Source: a virus. Taken from it: a stretch of 41,414 nt of DNA. The notes beneath the pieces are model-generated. The model had not been told where the DNA came from. It ran no database searches and was given only the letters and a program-made list of their open reading frames with translations. Shown here one piece after another: positions 32,649 to 40,313 of this stretch. Location: the IMG/VR virus record IMGVR_UViG_3300021959_000107, positions 1 through 41,414 of that record, one strand, 5' to 3'. The translations under genes and the position numbers were made by a program. Positions within the stretch are counted from its first letter, which is position 1; each line of letters starts with the position of its first letter.

Positions 32649-34217
32649 ATGAGAGCAATAACTGTAACAGAAAAGTATAGAGCCGTACAAGAAGGTACTA
32701 TGTCAAAAAAAGAATTTGTACGTCAAATGAGACAACAATATCCTATGTTTGTATCAAACTACGATGGATTTGACAGTACAGTTAGTATTCTAAAAACAAG
32801 AAACATGCTTTTCGAAGCTCCGCAAAAGGCATTCGAAAATGTAAAAGTATACGACGATAGACCTGCTTTAACTTATTCACTTGACACCTTGGATAGGGGT
32901 ATAAGAGCAGAGCTCAACGCTTCAGGTATTGAACTACCTCATTTAGGAGTCTCACCTGAAGATTATTTAAAAGCTGAGAAAAAAGCTAAAGATAATTTAG
33001 AAAAAGATCCTAATCACTATATTAACCTTCTAGCTAAAGATTCTTCTCATGTCGATAAAAACGATCAACCTAAAGAGGTAAAAAGAGGAGCTGCTGATAA
33101 AGATACTTTCAACGATCTTAAAAAAGCTACCTTAAAAGAAGGATATACAGAAGAGCAAATTAATACTGCTATCGAAAGATTAAAAGAAAAAAAAGAAGCC
33201 GGAAAGAAAGAACTTCCAAAATCAATCGCCGATAAAGAAAGAGATCAAATCGAGAAAGATGCTAAGAAAGCAAAAGGTATGATCAAAGAAGATCCTAAGG
33301 AAAACATTATAGCTGTAGCTAGAGAGATTAGAGCTAAATATGGCGAGATTCCTGGATTTAACGTACTATTAAAAGACTTCCTACAGACACATCAGCAAGA
33401 AATTAAAGTCGGTAAAGTAGGACCTGAAGACGCTATTGCTGAGTTTGATAACTATATTGATGCAAACTACGATAGACTAGACGAGAAAGAAGAAGAAGTA
33501 AACGAATATAGAGGATCAGGAGAAGATATTAAATCCATCATTAGAGATAAAGCTGCTGATTCAGGCTTTAGTGAACAAGAAGAAGCAATGGAGGTAATGG
33601 AATTTATTGGTCAAGAATATGAAATTGACTTTGAATTCGGAGCAGGACCTTCTAGAATGGCTGAAAAGAAAGGTAAAGATCACGACGGAGATGGAGACAT
33701 CGATGGAGATGATTATATGGCTGCTAAAGACAAAGCTATCAAAAAAGCTATGGGTAAACAAGAGCAGTTAAAAGAAGCTATAAAAAAGATTATTAAGAAG
33801 ACACTTAATGAAGATATGCTTAATGAAGCTGCTACTCAAGAATTAGCTCGTATTGCCGATGATTATGCAGGCTTTGAAGGAATGAAAAGCGCTATCTTAG
33901 ACCTTGAAAACATAGTAACAGATATTGAAAAGTACTATGATAATACTAGAAATAAAATCCAAAAGGTATATGATAGATTAGGTGAGATTAGAAATGAAGA
34001 TGGACTTAAGGTAGGAGGTTTCTTAGCACCAGCTATTGAATCAGCTTTCAATAAAGATCTTAGACCTGTAACAAAAGTAGGATTTACAAAAGGATTAGAT
34101 ACCCCTAAAGTAAAAACAATCTCAAGAGCAGAAATTGATGCAGCTAGAGCAGCAGGAGAGATCGAAGAAGAGCCTAAGCAAACAATGTTTACACCTGTTA
34201 ACGAAAACGAAAAATAA
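32649..34217 (+). CDS. Prohead-associated modular protein with EF-hand-like loop
   Basis: Protein of 522 residues, charged and helical. A 56-residue helical leader ends in LFE56-A, fitting the gp21 consensus. The middle is Lys/Glu-rich coiled coil (about 150-220). Residues 344-355 read DHDGDGDIDGDD, an almost perfect EF-hand/dockerin calcium loop with acidic residues at 344, 346, 348, 350, 352 and 355. LNE388-D and LNE393-A separate the C-terminal helical domain (AATQELARIADDYAGFEGMK). It ends one base before the protease gene. Position and sites suggest a scaffold or internal protein processed by gp21; this is inferred. An alternative start is Met18. Confidence 0.78.
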   Translation: MRAITVTEKYRAVQEGTMSKKEFVRQMRQQYPMFVSNYDGFDSTVSILKTRNMLFEAPQKAFENVKVYDDRPALTYSLDTLDRGIRAELNASGIELPHLGVSPEDYLKAEKKAKDNLEKDPNHYINLLAKDSSHVDKNDQPKEVKRGAADKDTFNDLKKATLKEGYTEEQINTAIERLKEKKEAGKKELPKSIADKERDQIEKDAKKAKGMIKEDPKENIIAVAREIRAKYGEIPGFNVLLKDFLQTHQQEIKVGKVGPEDAIAEFDNYIDANYDRLDEKEEEVNEYRGSGEDIKSIIRDKAADSGFSEQEEAMEVMEFIGQEYEIDFEFGAGPSRMAEKKGKDHDGDGDIDGDDYMAAKDKAIKKAMGKQEQLKEAIKKIIKKTLNEDMLNEAATQELARIADDYAGFEGMKSAILDLENIVTDIEKYYDNTRNKIQKVYDRLGEIRNEDGLKVGGFLAPAIESAFNKDLRPVTKVGFTKGLDTPKVKTISRAEIDAARAAGEIEEEPKQTMFTPVNENEK

Positions 34218-34218
34218 C

Positions 34219-34797
34219 ATGGCACAATTATTAGTAGACGTTACGCCATTTAGACCTACGATCAAAGAATCGAAAACCAGACCTGGTGTATTCGAGGTTG
34301 AAGGTGTGATGCAAAGAGCAACAGCTCAGAATCAAAATGGTCGTGTTTATTCAAAAGCTATTCTAGAAAGAGAAGCTAAAAAGTACATGCAAGAGTTTGT
34401 TGACAACGGCAATGCTTTTGGAGAATTAGACCATCCAGAATCACCAGTGGTATCTTTAAAGAACGCTTCTCATATTGTAAAAGAACTTTGGTGGAAAGGA
34501 AATGACCTAATGGGTAAAGTAGAACTACTAAATACACCTGCAGGTAACATTGTAAAAGAAATTATTAAGGCCGGGCATACTATCGGTATATCATCTAGAG
34601 GTACTGGATCAGTACAACAAACAAATGAGGGTACTTTAGAAGTTCAACCTGATTTTGAATTAGTATGTTGGGACTTTGTTTCTAATCCTTCAACACATGG
34701 GGCTTTTATGAACCCTATTTCATTAAATGAAGGAAAAGTAAAAGTGTCAAAATACGCTAATCTAGATAATATTATTAACGACATTTTAAGATCATAA
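34219..34797 (+). CDS. gp21: Prohead protease gp21
   Basis: Serine protease that matures the T4-type prohead by cutting after L/I-x-E in scaffold, capsid and internal proteins. From the ATG at 34219 it has 192 residues (T4 gp21, 212). A longer frame reaches 28 codons upstream into the previous gene and is not supported. Catalytic residues: His72 in GELDHPESP, Ser125 (or Ser126) in GISSRGTG, and Asp152 in CWDFVSNPSTHGAF. SLNE-G near residue 168-172 could be a self-cleavage site. The next gene starts after 2 bases, and gp22 and gp23 follow. Confidence 0.93.
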   Translation: MAQLLVDVTPFRPTIKESKTRPGVFEVEGVMQRATAQNQNGRVYSKAILEREAKKYMQEFVDNGNAFGELDHPESPVVSLKNASHIVKELWWKGNDLMGKVELLNTPAGNIVKEIIKAGHTIGISSRGTGSVQQTNEGTLEVQPDFELVCWDFVSNPSTHGAFMNPISLNEGKVKVSKYANLDNIINDILRS

Positions 34798-34799
34798 TT

Positions 34800-35204
34800 A
34801 TGAAAAACGAGTTTAATTTAAGAAAATTTTTAGCAGAGAACAAAAGACCTGTTCCTGCACAAGTAGAAGAAGAAATTAACGAAGAAGAAGTAGAAGAGTC
34901 TGCACCAGGATTCGAGCATGATTGTGCTGCACATGTAGTACATGAAACTTACGGATATGGTATCTGTTTAGAAGGACAGCACACTTTAGTAGAAAACGCT
35001 GAAGGTAAGCATGTAGTTACTCATTACGACGTATTCTTCAAAGAAGGAAGCAAAACAGTTGAAAACATCCCAGTAGAGGAATTAAAAGTTTTAACTGAAA
35101 GCAATCACGGCCATGCTAAAAATAAAAAGAAAAATGAAGAAGTAGCAGAACTTACTAAAGAAGATGCTTTTAAAAACGAAATAAAAGACCTTTTAGATTC
35201 TTAA
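34800..35204 (+). CDS. Small acidic prohead protein with capsid-targeting-like N-terminus
   Basis: Protein of 134 residues starting MKNEFNLRKFLAENKRPVPA, with F-L-A-E-N at 10-14, one of the best gp21-type sites in the set. An acidic stretch (EEEINEEEVEES) contains a second possible site. A compact middle domain with FEHDCAAHVVHETYGYGICL, then EGKHVVTHYDVFFKEGS, looks like a small beta fold. A basic-acidic C-terminal tail follows. It sits between the protease and scaffold genes and is followed by an intrinsic terminator. Probably a prohead core or internal protein, inferred from position and sites. Confidence 0.78.
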   Translation: MKNEFNLRKFLAENKRPVPAQVEEEINEEEVEESAPGFEHDCAAHVVHETYGYGICLEGQHTLVENAEGKHVVTHYDVFFKEGSKTVENIPVEELKVLTESNHGHAKNKKKNEEVAELTKEDAFKNEIKDLLDS

Positions 35205-35227
35205 AAATTTAACACCGCTACACTTTA

Positions 35228-35260
35228 AAGCCCGGCCAATCAGCCGGGTTTCTTGTTTTT
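35228..35260 (+). terminator. Intrinsic terminator after the protease operon
   Basis: CCCGGC (35231-35236) and GCCGGG (35243-35248) pair across the loop CAATCA, extended outward by a G-U and two A-T pairs, followed by the T-rich TTTCTTGTTTTT. It lies 23 bases after the preceding stop and separates the gp21 operon from gp22-gp23. Confidence 0.85.
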
Positions 35261-35272
35261 GTAAATAGTATA

Positions 35273-35282
35273 TATTTATATA
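35273..35282 (+). promoter_or_regulatory. Candidate late-promoter motif TATTTATATA for gp22-gp23
   Basis: Directly downstream of the terminator and 93 bases before the gp22 ATG. This is the copy whose position most looks like a true promoter: after a terminator, with a leader downstream. It would start the scaffold-capsid transcript. Confidence 0.42.
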
Positions 35283-35287
35283 AGAAT

Positions 35288-35308
35288 ATACAGTCACTTA
35301 TACTGTAT
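35288..35308 (+). promoter_or_regulatory. Leader hairpin 1 before gp22
   Basis: ATACAGT and ACTGTAT form a perfect 7-base inverted repeat with a 7-base loop (CACTTAT). It lies in the gp22 leader just after the promoter-like motif. As DNA it could be an operator; as RNA a 5'-end stabiliser. Confidence 0.4.
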
Positions 35309-35331
35309 CGATAAAAAAATTAACTTCACAT

Positions 35332-35351
35332 TGCGATTCTAAATAATCGCA
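35332..35351 (+). promoter_or_regulatory. Leader hairpin 2 before gp22
   Basis: TGCGATT pairs perfectly with AATCGCA across a 6-base loop (CTAAAT), ending 24 bases before the gp22 ATG. No T-run follows, so it is not a terminator. It may stabilise the scaffold-capsid messenger or regulate its translation. Confidence 0.45.
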
Positions 35352-35375
35352 CGAAACCACAAATTTTTAGTCAAA

Positions 35376-36428
35376 ATGTCAAACAAAGATTTATTCAAGC
35401 AAGCTATTGCTGAAGCTAAATCTGTAAGAGAAGCTGCTATTGTTAACGCAAAAGAAGCTTTAGAAGAATCTTTGACTCCGCACTTAAAAGATATGTTGGC
35501 TGCTAAACTTCAAGAAATGGAAGATAAATCTGTCGAAGAAGAAGTAGTAAACGAAATCGAAGAAGAGCTAGAAGAAGGAGATTACTCTAAAGAAGAATCT
35601 GTTGAAGAAACAGTAGAAGAAGAACTTACAGAAGTAGAACCAGTTGGCGAAGCTGAAGAAGAAGAAGTTGCTGACGAAGAAGAAGCAGAGGATGATTCAG
35701 AAGAATCTGAAGACGATGCTGAAGCTGTCGAAGGTGACGAAGACTTGGGAGACCTTAGCGTTGACCAGTTTAAAGATCTTATCCGTGACATCATTTCACA
35801 AGAAATGGGACATGGTGAAGAAGAAATCGGTGCTGATTTAGATGCAGGTGATATCGAAGGTTTAGGTGATGAGCCTGAAGCAATCGAAGAACCGGCTGCT
35901 GATGATGAGGAAATCGATTTAGACGAACTTTTAAGAGAACTAGAAAGTATTAGTGAAGAAGAAGTTGAAGAAGGTAAAAAAGAAGAAGTAGACGGAGAGG
36001 TAGTTGAAGAAGATACTGCAAATCAAGTAGAAGCACAATCTGATACAAAAGACCACAACGTAAACGACACTCTTAAGGAAGCTTTAGAAACTGTTGAAAG
36101 CCTTAAACAAGAACTTTCAGAAGTAAATCTATTGAATTCTAAATTACTTTATGTCAACAAAATCTTTAAAGCAAACACTTTATCTGAATCTCAAAAAGTA
36201 AACATTATTGCTGCTTTCGACAAAGCCGAAACAGTAAAAGAAGTAAAATTAGTTTTTGAAACAGTTTCTGAAAATGTAGTTACTACTAAAAAAGAAAACG
36301 TTTCAGAATCTAAATTTAAAGGAATGGCATCTAAAGCTACAGGAACTACTGCTAATAAGCCAGCAGAAAACATTGTACTTTCAGAAGCTGTTCTAAGAAT
36401 GCAAAAATTAGCTGGAATTATTAAATAA
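35376..36428 (+). CDS. gp22: Prohead scaffold/core protein gp22
   Basis: Major scaffold of the T4-type prohead, degraded by gp21 during maturation. It has 350 residues (T4 gp22, 269), with a helical N-terminus SNKDLFKQAIAEAKSVREAA (A-I-A-E-A at residues 9-13 fits the consensus), a very long acidic Glu/Asp-rich middle (about 55-215) and a helical C-terminus (ALETVESLKQELSEVNLLNS). The last residues VLSEAVLRMQKLAGIIK are of the conserved kind at scaffold ends. It is placed just before gp23, with a private terminator-flanked leader. Acidic composition and position make the call secure although sequence identity to T4 is not claimed. Confidence 0.88.
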   Translation: MSNKDLFKQAIAEAKSVREAAIVNAKEALEESLTPHLKDMLAAKLQEMEDKSVEEEVVNEIEEELEEGDYSKEESVEETVEEELTEVEPVGEAEEEEVADEEEAEDDSEESEDDAEAVEGDEDLGDLSVDQFKDLIRDIISQEMGHGEEEIGADLDAGDIEGLGDEPEAIEEPAADDEEIDLDELLRELESISEEEVEEGKKEEVDGEVVEEDTANQVEAQSDTKDHNVNDTLKEALETVESLKQELSEVNLLNSKLLYVNKIFKANTLSESQKVNIIAAFDKAETVKEVKLVFETVSENVVTTKKENVSESKFKGMASKATGTTANKPAENIVLSEAVLRMQKLAGIIK

Positions 36429-36447
36429 TTAACGACTCATTTCAATT

Positions 36448-38037
36448 ATGGAAATTAAAAACCTATTAGAAAGCTCGAATACTTATAAAAGTATGCAAGC
36501 TGACTCTGCTAGATTAGCAGACAAGTGGGCTTCTTCTGGATTGTTAGAAGGTATCGAAGATGCACGTGTACAAGGTAACATGGCAGTAATCTTAGAAAAC
36601 CAAGCAAAACAAATCGTAGCAGAAGCTAACACAACAAATGTAGGTGGTGGAACATTTAGTGCAGGTGCTGGAGAGCAGTGGGCAGGTGTAGCTTTACCTT
36701 TAGTAAGAAAGGTATTCGCTCAAATCGTAGCTCAAGACTTCGTATCAGTACAACCAATGAACCTACCATCTGGTCTAGTATTCTATCTAGACTTTAAATA
36801 CGGAACTGCAACTAACGGTAGAGCTGATGGAGACAACCTATACGGTAATGTTTCTTCTGCTTCTGCTAAAATTGGAGTAGACGAAGAAGTAGACGGAGGT
36901 CTTTACGGTGCTGGTAAATTTGGTTACTCAATCAACCAAAATTCTTTAGCTGTAACTTCAAACGCTACAGGATCTGCAACTTCTGCTTCTATCGCTTATG
37001 AAAACGGAGTTAATCCTGGAGACTTCTACACAGTAACAGTAGATATGTCATCAACTAACTTTGATAGCTTAGGTGTTAGAGCATTCCAAATCTTATCTGG
37101 ATCTACTAACGTAACTAATTACGCTAAGTACACAACAGTATCTGGAAACAACGTTACTTTCGTTGTTAAGAAATCTGATACTACTATTGACAACGTATTT
37201 AACGGATCAGTACTATATCACGTACAGCCAGTAGACAATGACAGAGGAGACTTTGAAGCTGCAGGTACTAACGTAGTAGATAACTCAATCACTATCCCAG
37301 AAATCGACGTAAAACTTGCTTCTGAGGCGATTGTTGCTAAGACAAGAAAACTAAAAGCACAATGGACTCCAGAATTCGCTCAAGATCTTAACGCTTACCA
37401 CAGCATCGACGCTGAGGCTGAGTTAACTTCATTATTGAGTGAGTATATCTCTATGGAGATTGATCTTGAGATCCTAGACATGCTTATCCAAGATGCTAGA
37501 ACTACAGAAAGATGGTCAGCAGAAAACAACAAAGTATGGTTAAACAATGCTTGGTCTACTTCTACTTCTGATTTCTACAATACTCAAGGACAGTGGTTCC
37601 AAACTTTAGGAACTAAAGTTCAAAAAGTATCTAACAAAATCCACCAAAAAACTTTAAGAGGTGGTGCTAACTTCATCGTATGTTCACCAAACGTAGCTAC
37701 TATCCTAGAATCTATTCCTGGATATGCTGCTGCAACTGACGGAGATGCAATGGAATTCAACATGGGAGTACAAAGAGTAGGTTCGTTAGCGAACAGATTC
37801 AAAGTATACAAAAACCCATACATGACTGAGAACATCTTATTATTAGGTTTCAGAGGTTCACAATTCCTAGAAACAGGAGCTGTATATGCACCTTATGTAC
37901 CATTAATGATGACTCCTCTAGTGTACGATCCAGACACTTTCACTCCAAGAAAAGGTCTAATGACAAGATACGCTAAGAAGATGATCAGACCTGAATTCTA
38001 CGGTAAAATCTTTATTTCTGACTTAGCTCAGATCTAA
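36448..38037 (+). CDS. gp23: Major capsid protein gp23
   Basis: HK97-fold major capsid protein, 529 residues (T4, 521). It starts MEIKNLLESSNTYKSMQADS, and a delta-like N-terminal region ends at IVAE59-A60, the predicted gp21 cut. GAGEQWAGVALPLVRKVFAQ then IVAQDFVSVQPMNLPSGLVF is the most conserved gp23 signature, FKYGT follows, and LTSLLSEYISMEIDLEILDM, RGGANFIVCSPNVATILESI and the C-terminal TRYAKKMIRPEFYGKIFISD are further family blocks. Codon use is visibly different from neighbours, with frequent C-ending Asn, Asp, Phe and Tyr codons, as expected for a very highly expressed gene. A strong terminator follows. Confidence 0.97.
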   Translation: MEIKNLLESSNTYKSMQADSARLADKWASSGLLEGIEDARVQGNMAVILENQAKQIVAEANTTNVGGGTFSAGAGEQWAGVALPLVRKVFAQIVAQDFVSVQPMNLPSGLVFYLDFKYGTATNGRADGDNLYGNVSSASAKIGVDEEVDGGLYGAGKFGYSINQNSLAVTSNATGSATSASIAYENGVNPGDFYTVTVDMSSTNFDSLGVRAFQILSGSTNVTNYAKYTTVSGNNVTFVVKKSDTTIDNVFNGSVLYHVQPVDNDRGDFEAAGTNVVDNSITIPEIDVKLASEAIVAKTRKLKAQWTPEFAQDLNAYHSIDAEAELTSLLSEYISMEIDLEILDMLIQDARTTERWSAENNKVWLNNAWSTSTSDFYNTQGQWFQTLGTKVQKVSNKIHQKTLRGGANFIVCSPNVATILESIPGYAAATDGDAMEFNMGVQRVGSLANRFKVYKNPYMTENILLLGFRGSQFLETGAVYAPYVPLMMTPLVYDPDTFTPRKGLMTRYAKKMIRPEFYGKIFISDLAQI

Positions 38038-38062
38038 TCTTACCTTTAGGATGTAGATAAAG

Positions 38063-38089
38063 AGAGGCCTTCGGGCCTCTTTTTTTTTT
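38063..38089 (+). terminator. Strong intrinsic terminator after gp23
   Basis: AGAGGCC (38063-38069) and GGCCTCT (38074-38080) pair perfectly around a TTCG tetraloop, followed by nine T. This is a textbook rho-independent terminator ending the gp22-gp23 transcript. Confidence 0.95.
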
Positions 38090-38090
38090 G

Positions 38091-38101
38091 CTATTTATAT
38101 A
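38091..38101 (+). promoter_or_regulatory. Candidate late-promoter motif CTATTTATATA for the neck genes
   Basis: Begins one base after the terminator T-run and ends 12 bases before the gp13 ATG. A promoter is expected here because the terminator would otherwise cut off the neck genes, which strengthens the promoter reading of this motif. Confidence 0.42.
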
Positions 38102-38113
38102 AAACTGTAATAA

Positions 38114-39256
38114 ATGGCCAATATATCTATATGGAATGGTAGCTCAACTTTCACATCCGGGCAGACACCATTCGGATTTTACGATACAGATACTGCTTTT
38201 CAAACTGATGCTGATAAGGTAGCATCTTTTTGTGCTACAAGACTAGGATACCCATTGATGGATGTAGAATTACAATCGGGTTCGCTTTATGCTTGTTTTG
38301 AAGAAGCTGTTACTACGTATGGAAACGAAGTATTTCAATATAAAATAAGGGAAAATTACCTATCTTTAGAGGGCTCAAGCACTGGAAGTTCAGCTAACAA
38401 TAAAGTAATTAATCCTACTTTAGACAGGATAATTAATATTAGTAAGAACTACGGTACTGAAGCTGAAGTGGGCGGATTTGTAACTAAATTTACTGGTTCT
38501 CTAGGAGTAACTGCATCACAACAGCAGTATGATTTAGATCAATGGGCACTTGATAATGGAATTACAGGTGGAATTGAGATAAGAAGAGTATTTTATGATG
38601 CTCCACCTGCAATTTTACGTTATTTTGATCCGTACGCAGGTACTGGCACAGGTATTCAGTCGTTAATGGATGCTTTTGACTTTGGATCATTTAGCCCAGG
38701 GGTAAATTTCTTGTTAATGCCTGCTTCTTATGACATGTTAAAGGTTCAAGCTATAGAATTTAATGACCAGATAAGAAGATCGTCCTATTCTTTCGAATTA
38801 GTTAATAATCAATTAACTATTTTCCCTATACCTACAACAAATTATAATTTAAGATTTGAATACTACAAAGTAAGTGATAAAACACAGATTACTGATGGTT
38901 CTAATACAGGATTGATAACTAATGTAGGAGAAGTACCTTATTCAAACCCTCAATATACTCAAATTAATAGTGTGGGTAGGGACTGGATATATAGATATAC
39001 ATTAGCATTAGCAAAAGAGCTGTTAGCTTATGTAAGAGGTAAGTACCAAACAGTACCAGTACCTGGATCAGAAGCTACTCTCAATCAAGCCGACCTTTTA
39101 ACTGATGCTAGATCAGAAAAAACAGCTTTGATAGAAAATTTACGTGAAATGCTTGATCAGACTTCAAGATCTTCACTTTTAGAAAGAAAAGCAGCAGAAT
39201 CAGACAATTTAAGGAAGACTTTAAGTGATGTTCCTTATACAATTTATATAGGATAG
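38114..39256 (+). CDS. gp13: Neck protein gp13
   Basis: Head-completion (neck) protein that closes the filled head together with gp14 and provides the site for tail joining. 380 residues (T4 gp13, 309). Family signatures are FCATRLGYPLMDVELQSGSL with YACFEEAVTTYGNEVFQYKI near the N-terminus, and SVGRDWIYRYTLALAKELLA with YVRGKYQTVPVPGSEATLNQ towards the C-terminus. The final part (ALIENLREMLDQTSRSSLLE) is helical. It is directly downstream of gp23's terminator and before gp14- and gp15-like genes, as expected for a neck cluster. Confidence 0.9.
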   Translation: MANISIWNGSSTFTSGQTPFGFYDTDTAFQTDADKVASFCATRLGYPLMDVELQSGSLYACFEEAVTTYGNEVFQYKIRENYLSLEGSSTGSSANNKVINPTLDRIINISKNYGTEAEVGGFVTKFTGSLGVTASQQQYDLDQWALDNGITGGIEIRRVFYDAPPAILRYFDPYAGTGTGIQSLMDAFDFGSFSPGVNFLLMPASYDMLKVQAIEFNDQIRRSSYSFELVNNQLTIFPIPTTNYNLRFEYYKVSDKTQITDGSNTGLITNVGEVPYSNPQYTQINSVGRDWIYRYTLALAKELLAYVRGKYQTVPVPGSEATLNQADLLTDARSEKTALIENLREMLDQTSRSSLLERKAAESDNLRKTLSDVPYTIYIG

Positions 39257-39552
39257 TGAAATTAGCGAACATAATATCAGAAATAGAGTTTTTTACCTAT
39301 GAAGGTATGATACAAGTAGTTTATGACGGGGAGAATACTAGTAAAGTTGCTGAATTAATCAGAGCTTTACCTGGTGTTACTACTGTAACTCTTGCTGGTG
39401 ATATGGGAAAAGGTAGAGAAAACTTAAAAGTTAAGCTTATATCACAAAAAAGCGGTACAGAAGCATTTAACGCTTTAAAAAATAATGCTTTAAGTAAATA
39501 CCCTCCTATTAAAGTAGTAAAAATAGGAGACAACACAATAGAAAAGAAGTAG
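39256..39552 (+). CDS. Small protein with capsid-targeting-like N-terminus, between gp13 and gp14
   Basis: Protein of 98 residues with GTG start overlapping the gp13 stop by one base. It begins MKLANIISEIEFFTYEG (I-I-S-E at 6-9), then MIQVVYDGENTSKVAELIRA and LPGVTTVTLAGDMGKG, a ferredoxin-like beta-alpha-beta pattern. Small proteins of this layout occur in neck clusters of marine T4-like phages, with unknown function. It might be a head-associated or regulatory protein. Confidence 0.7.
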   Translation: MKLANIISEIEFFTYEGMIQVVYDGENTSKVAELIRALPGVTTVTLAGDMGKGRENLKVKLISQKSGTEAFNALKNNALSKYPPIKVVKIGDNTIEKK

Positions 39553-40038
39553 ATGTTATTCGGAAGTAATAGAGATTTTAACTTACTAGTAAATATAAAT
39601 AGAGAACTAGTAAAAGATATAGTAGAGCAAGAAATTCTTTATCATAAACTTAGTTTAGAAGATTCTGCTACTAACTTATATGGGGAATCTCTTCAGAAAT
39701 CTTTTTGGAACGCTATTAAACTTAATTGCTTAATAACTAGAGGCGATCAAGTAATTGATATACAGGAATTCGGACCTGATTTAGGTAGAGAAGCATCATT
39801 TGCGTTTATAAGACAGGATTTAGTTGATGTTTCTGTTGTTCCTGAAGTAGGTGATATAGTAGAATGGCACAATGACTACTACGAAGTAGATACAGTAAGA
39901 GAAAATGAGTTATTCTTAGGTAGAGATAAGAGTTATAACCTTGCTACCTACGGTGAAAATTTTGGCTCTTCTCTATCTATAATAGTAGATTGTCATTTAA
40001 CTAGAGCAGATAAAGTAGGACTTAATATAGTAAGATGA
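39553..40038 (+). CDS. gp14: gp14-like neck (head-tail connector) protein
   Basis: Protein of 161 residues, shorter than T4 gp14 (256) but of the type found in marine relatives. NLYGESLQKSFWNAIKLNCL (about 41-60), then FGPDLGREASFAFIRQDLVD and PEVGDIVEWHNDYYEVDTVR, form the conserved connector pattern, including the LYGES motif. It follows gp13 by a small inserted gene, and the next gene overlaps its 3' end by 4 bases. Context strongly supports a neck function; the exact equivalence to gp14 is inferred. Confidence 0.75.
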   Translation: MLFGSNRDFNLLVNINRELVKDIVEQEILYHKLSLEDSATNLYGESLQKSFWNAIKLNCLITRGDQVIDIQEFGPDLGREASFAFIRQDLVDVSVVPEVGDIVEWHNDYYEVDTVRENELFLGRDKSYNLATYGENFGSSLSIIVDCHLTRADKVGLNIVR

Positions 40039-40313
40039 AAATAAAAGATATATTAGAACAAGGATGGGTACAAGATACTCCTAACTTTAAAACAAAAAAA
40101 ACAGGAGTAGATCCTGAAACTGGTACTATATCTTGGGATATAGAATATACTCCTTTAAGGGGTGTAGATAAAGCTATAGACAAAGCCTACGATGAGTATA
40201 AAGACGTATTAAAAAAATATCCGGACGATCAAAAGTTAGAAAAGCTTTTTGATATCTTTGCCTCTTTCAAGAAACAATTTAGAACTCATGTAAGTAGAAA
40301 GTATGGCAGATAA
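40035..40313 (+). CDS. Small protein, capsid-targeting-like N-terminus
   Basis: Protein of 92 residues starting MKIKDILEQGWVQDTPNFKT (I-L-E-Q at 6-9), then a beta-like stretch and a basic helical C-terminus (LFDIFASFKKQFRTHVSRKY). It is nested tightly between neck genes, with a 4-base overlap upstream and an 11-base overlap downstream. The function is unknown. Confidence 0.68.
   Translation: MKIKDILEQGWVQDTPNFKTKKTGVDPETGTISWDIEYTPLRGVDKAIDKAYDEYKDVLKKYPDDQKLEKLFDIFASFKKQFRTHVSRKYGR

Noticed and set aside
34135-34218. Longer start for the prohead protease
   Set aside because: The extra 28 residues lie in the previous gene and are not like any gp21 N-terminus; ATG at 34219 fits.
35205-35375. 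tRNA or small RNA gene in the longest gap
   Set aside because: No cloverleaf or CCA-type end is visible; the gap is explained by a terminator, a motif and two simple hairpins.
35582-35794. Minus-strand open frame of 70 codons, Ser-rich
   Set aside because: It is the antisense reading of the GAA/GAT-rich acidic part of gp22; low-complexity Ser runs with no domain or start context.
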